Assembly (NCBI RefSeq): GCF_008801935.1
Contig: NZ_VZOT01000001.1
Coordinates: 186,001 to 250,000 of the forward strand
Origin: Comamonas kerstersii
GTDB lineage: Bacteria > Pseudomonadota > Gammaproteobacteria > Burkholderiales > Burkholderiaceae_C
Direction of reading: 5' to 3'
Length of the DNA: 64,000 nucleotides
In this document: positions 61,690 to 64,000 of the stretch, piece after piece
Layout: each line of letters opens with the position of its first letter
Position numbering within the stretch: the first letter of the stretch is position 1
The notes under the pieces: generated by a model
What the model saw: only the letters and a program-made list of their open reading frames with translations
Told to the model about the DNA's origin: nothing
The model's database searches: none
Position numbers and translations under genes: made by a program

Positions 61690-61786
61690 CTTGCTGTCTG
61701 ATGCTGCGCTGCAAAGCGCCGCATCTTACGCCCTGATCCCCGCTGGTTCGCAGGCCTGCACCCAGCATGCTACGCTGAGAGACATC

Positions 61787-62224
61787 ATGCTTTTCAACCC
61801 GACCCAAGCCGACGTGCGCCGCTTTTTCTGTAGCGTGCGCAGCAAGATGAAGAACAACGCGCCCATGGAGGCGATCGAGACACTGGCCAGCCTCTGGATT
61901 GCCGAACACCCTGAGTACTTTGCGGAGCTGGACGACGTGGAAGCCGCTGTCCAGCGCAACTACGACCTGGAGCCCGAGCGCACCAACCCCTTCCTGCACC
62001 TGTCCATGCACCTGTCCATCAGCGAGCAATGCAGCATTGACCAGCCACGCGGCATCCGCCAGGCCGTGGAGCTGCTGGCCAAGCGCCGGGGGGATCTGCA
62101 CCAGGCGCACCACGAAACCATGGAATGCCTGGGCCAGATGCTGGCCGACAGCCAGCGCAACGGCCATCCACCCGATGGCAACCAGTACGTGGCCGCCGTG
62201 CAGCGCCGCGCCACACGCGACTGA
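61787..62224 (+). CDS. DUF1841 family protein
   Basis: The 145-residue protein starts MLFNPTQADVRRFFCSVRSKM and contains HPEYFAELDDVE, NPFLHLSMHLSISEQCSIDQP and HHETMECLGQML, typical of DUF1841. It is soluble, with no signal. The function is unknown. It lies upstream of a MoxR ATPase gene on the same strand. The open frame extends 32 codons upstream without family similarity. Confidence 0.9.
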   Translation: MLFNPTQADVRRFFCSVRSKMKNNAPMEAIETLASLWIAEHPEYFAELDDVEAAVQRNYDLEPERTNPFLHLSMHLSISEQCSIDQPRGIRQAVELLAKRRGDLHQAHHETMECLGQMLADSQRNGHPPDGNQYVAAVQRRATRD

Positions 62225-62379
62225 GTTCCAAGCCTGCCAAGCGCCCGGGGCAGCGCAGCCACTGAGACAGCGGCTGCCCCTGACGCCGTCACCCACGTGA
62301 CAGCTGCCGCACCGCAGCCCATGCATGGTGCTCCCACAATTTGCCAGACATTGCATCCACTCACGTTCTCTGCACGCTC

Positions 62380-63222
62380 ATGAAATTTCAAGGTTCTGAC
62401 AATTACGTTGCCACCCAAGATTTGATGCTGGCCGTCAATGCGGCCATACAGCTGCAGCGTCCGCTGCTGATCAAGGGCGAGCCCGGCACGGGCAAGACCA
62501 TGCTGGCCGAGGAAGTGGCTGCCGCACTGGGCATGCCGCTGCTGCAGTGGCACATCAAGTCCACCACCAAGGCCCAGCAGGGCCTGTACGAATACGACGC
62601 CGTCTCGCGCCTGCGCGACAGCCAGCTGGGTGATGAGCGCACCCGCGACATCCGCAACTACATCGTCAAGGGCGTGCTGTGGCAGGCCTTTACGGCCGAT
62701 CAGCCCGTGGTGCTGCTGATCGACGAAATCGACAAGGCCGACATCGAGTTCCCCAATGACCTGCTGCGCGAGCTCGACCGTATGGAGTTCTACTGCTACG
62801 AAACCCGCGAGATGATTCGCGCCAAGCACCGTCCGCTGGTGTTCATCACTTCGAACAACGAAAAAGAACTGCCCGACGCCTTCCTGCGCCGATGCTTCTT
62901 CCACTACATCAAGTTCCCGGACGCAGACACCATGCGCCAGATCGTGGACGTGCACTTCCCCGGTCTCAAAGGCGAGCTGCTGACCACGGCGCTGCAGACC
63001 TTCTACGAAGTGCGCAATCTGCCGGGCCTGAAGAAAAAGCCTTCCACCAGCGAGCTGATCGACTGGCTCAAACTGCTGGTGGCTGAAGACATTCCACTGG
63101 ATGCCCTGCGCTCACAGGACCAGAAAATCTCTGTCCCGCCGCTGGTGGGCGCGCTGCTCAAGAACGAGCAGGACATCAGCCTGTTTGAAAAACTGGTGTT
63201 CATGAACCAGCGCAACCGCTGA
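62380..63222 (+). CDS. MoxR-type AAA+ ATPase
   Basis: The 280-residue protein has Walker A GEPGTGKTML (about residues 34-43), Walker B VVLLIDEIDKAD, sensor 1 in VFITSNNEKELPDAFLRRC with the arginine finger region, and a helical lid. MoxR ATPases act as chaperones for metalloenzymes or for VWA-domain partners. A VWA gene usually follows, but here a small membrane protein and a GNAT gene follow instead. I start at MKFQGSDNYV. Confidence 0.93.
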   Translation: MKFQGSDNYVATQDLMLAVNAAIQLQRPLLIKGEPGTGKTMLAEEVAAALGMPLLQWHIKSTTKAQQGLYEYDAVSRLRDSQLGDERTRDIRNYIVKGVLWQAFTADQPVVLLIDEIDKADIEFPNDLLRELDRMEFYCYETREMIRAKHRPLVFITSNNEKELPDAFLRRCFFHYIKFPDADTMRQIVDVHFPGLKGELLTTALQTFYEVRNLPGLKKKPSTSELIDWLKLLVAEDIPLDALRSQDQKISVPPLVGALLKNEQDISLFEKLVFMNQRNR

Positions 63223-63319
63223 TACGGCCCCGGCCATGCTGACTTGCCCCAATGTGCAGGCCCGGCATTTGCCCTAGCGTTACAGCCTGAACCACCACCT
63301 ACTCTGGGAGATATGGAGC

Positions 63320-63565
63320 ATGGCTTCTGCACAAAAACTGCTGCTCGAAGGTGTATCGGATGCGGTGTGCTTCATGCTGGGCGCACTCGCAGGCTACGGC
63401 CTGACGCTGGCGCTGGGCATGGACATTTTTGCCGATGGCTACAGCGGCTCCAGCATTGTGGGCATTGTCATCGTCGGTCTGGCAGGCGGCGCGGGGCTAC
63501 ACCTGGCACGTATCTGGCGTGAGCGCACGCAGGCCAGAAACGCCGCTTCACGCGAAGCTGACTAA
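63320..63565 (+). CDS. Small two-helix membrane protein, unknown function
   Basis: The 81-residue protein has two hydrophobic segments (about residues 13-33 and 44-64) and a basic tail (RIWRERTQARNAAS). I do not recognise a family. GGAG lies 8 nt upstream. The next gene starts 3 bp after its stop, so they are likely co-transcribed. Confidence 0.7.
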   Translation: MASAQKLLLEGVSDAVCFMLGALAGYGLTLALGMDIFADGYSGSSIVGIVIVGLAGGAGLHLARIWRERTQARNAASREAD

Positions 63566-63568
63566 GCC

Positions 63569-64000
63569 ATGCTGCAAGCACACACACCACCTCAGCCCTC
63601 GCACGCCACCACCTCATTTGCCACGCCCGTACAGCTACACGGCTGGGGTGTGCAACTGGCCCCGCTGCGCATGGCGCACATGGCCGGGCTGCAGGAAGCA
63701 GCGGCTGATGGTGAACTCTGGAAGCTGCGCGTGACCTGGGTGCCCGAGCCGGAGGAAACCCGGGCCTATATCCAGAAAGCGCTGGACATGCAGGCACAGG
63801 GCACGCGCTGCCCATTTGTGGTGCTGCAAGCGGACACAGGCAAGGTGCTGGGCACAACCAGCTACCACGACATCGTGCCCGGGGCGCGGCGCGTAGAGAT
63901 TGGCTACACCTGGTACGCCGCCAGCGCCCAGCGCAGCCACGTGAACACCGCCTGCAAGCTGCTGCTGATGCAGCATGCGTTTGAGACCCTGCAGTGCGGC
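63569..64000 (+). CDS. GNAT N-acetyltransferase (RimJ/RimL type), 3' end outside window
   Basis: The open frame of 144 codons runs off the window. GVQLAPLRMAHMAGLQEAAADGELW, PFVVLQADTGKVLGTTSYHDIVPGARRVEIGYTWYA and NTACKLLLMQHAFETLQCG match RimJ/RimL-type acetyltransferases, which modify amino groups of proteins or small molecules with acetyl-CoA. The start ATG follows the previous stop by 3 bp. Confidence 0.85.
   Translation, partial: MLQAHTPPQPSHATTSFATPVQLHGWGVQLAPLRMAHMAGLQEAAADGELWKLRVTWVPEPEETRAYIQKALDMQAQGTRCPFVVLQADTGKVLGTTSYHDIVPGARRVEIGYTWYAASAQRSHVNTACKLLLMQHAFETLQCG

Noticed and set aside
1-64000. CRISPR arrays, tRNA or rRNA genes
   Set aside because: I saw no regularly spaced direct repeats with unique spacers and no cloverleaf or rRNA signature while reading. 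A dedicated tRNA scan would settle it.

Overview
The window is a gene-dense, GC-rich bacterial chromosome segment of about 70 protein genes, with no rRNA or tRNA gene recognised. Several things point to a betaproteobacterium of the family Comamonadaceae, most like Comamonas. These are Bug/TctC-type solute-binding proteins without partners, a DUF3460-ScpA pair, DUF4148 and DUF1841 proteins, a secB-grxC-rhodanese cluster, and a dispersed intergenic repeat built on the core AGCGCTTG...CAAGCGCT. The genus is inferred from gene content and protein wording, not from a search.

Layout. 1-5.7 kb: end of a Bug protein, M48 protease with LemA, truncated haemoglobin, DksA/TraR zinc-finger protein, Mrp/ApbC ATPase and a membrane-anchored Mrr-like protein. 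5.8-9.1 kb: a broken caspase-like gene joined to a membrane-protein ORF, then metG. 9.5-15 kb: a sulfur oxidation region with cytochrome c plus FccB flavoprotein, a YeeE/YedE sulfur transporter, a second FccB-like flavoprotein without the FAD-linking cysteine, and soxYZ. 15-18.1 kb: YitT, a BamE-like lipoprotein, DUF3460, scpA and CHMI. 18.1-22.6 kb: a basic amino acid decarboxylase with an AspT-type exchanger. 22.8-25.3 kb: a methyltransferase remnant, a DTW-domain protein, a small unknown protein and a LysR regulator. 25.4-34 kb: an alkanesulfonate utilisation region, with ssuA on one strand and ssuE, a small ORF, ssuD, a Mop protein, a second binding protein, ABC ATPase, permease, a membrane-anchored binding-protein-like ORF and an SfnB-like flavoprotein on the other. 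34-41.3 kb: lysA, gpsA, secB, grxC, a rhodanese, gpmA, a CtpA protease and a ThiF/MoeB protein. 41.4-44.1 kb: two response regulators and a sensor kinase whose 3' end carries an apparent one-base frameshift. 44.3-45.4 kb: three small envelope-stress proteins. 45.5-50.9 kb: coaD, rsmD and two M16 proteases, divergent from ftsY. 50.9-54.5 kb: cutA and an EamA exporter separated by a MITE, and a FUSC-family transporter. 54.7-57.5 kb: rpoH behind a CIRCE-type operator, a Bug protein and SCO1. 57.6-64 kb: a BioC-like protein, comF, trmL, DUF4148, a MaoC hydratase, a LysE exporter, DUF1841, a MoxR ATPase, a small membrane protein and the start of a GNAT acetyltransferase.

How the genes work together. 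The fcc-like and sox genes, with the YeeE transporter, suggest oxidation of reduced inorganic sulfur. The ssu region releases sulfite from organosulfonates under sulfate limitation. The decarboxylase-exchanger pair looks like a proton-motive or acid-stress module. rpoH appears to be under HrcA-type control. The least explained parts are the dispersed repeat family (about a dozen copies, some supplying terminators, stop codons or coding sequence), the 289-bp MITE between eamA and cutA, the stem-loop and palindrome between ssuA and ssuE, and the three damaged genes (caspase-like, methyltransferase, sensor kinase).
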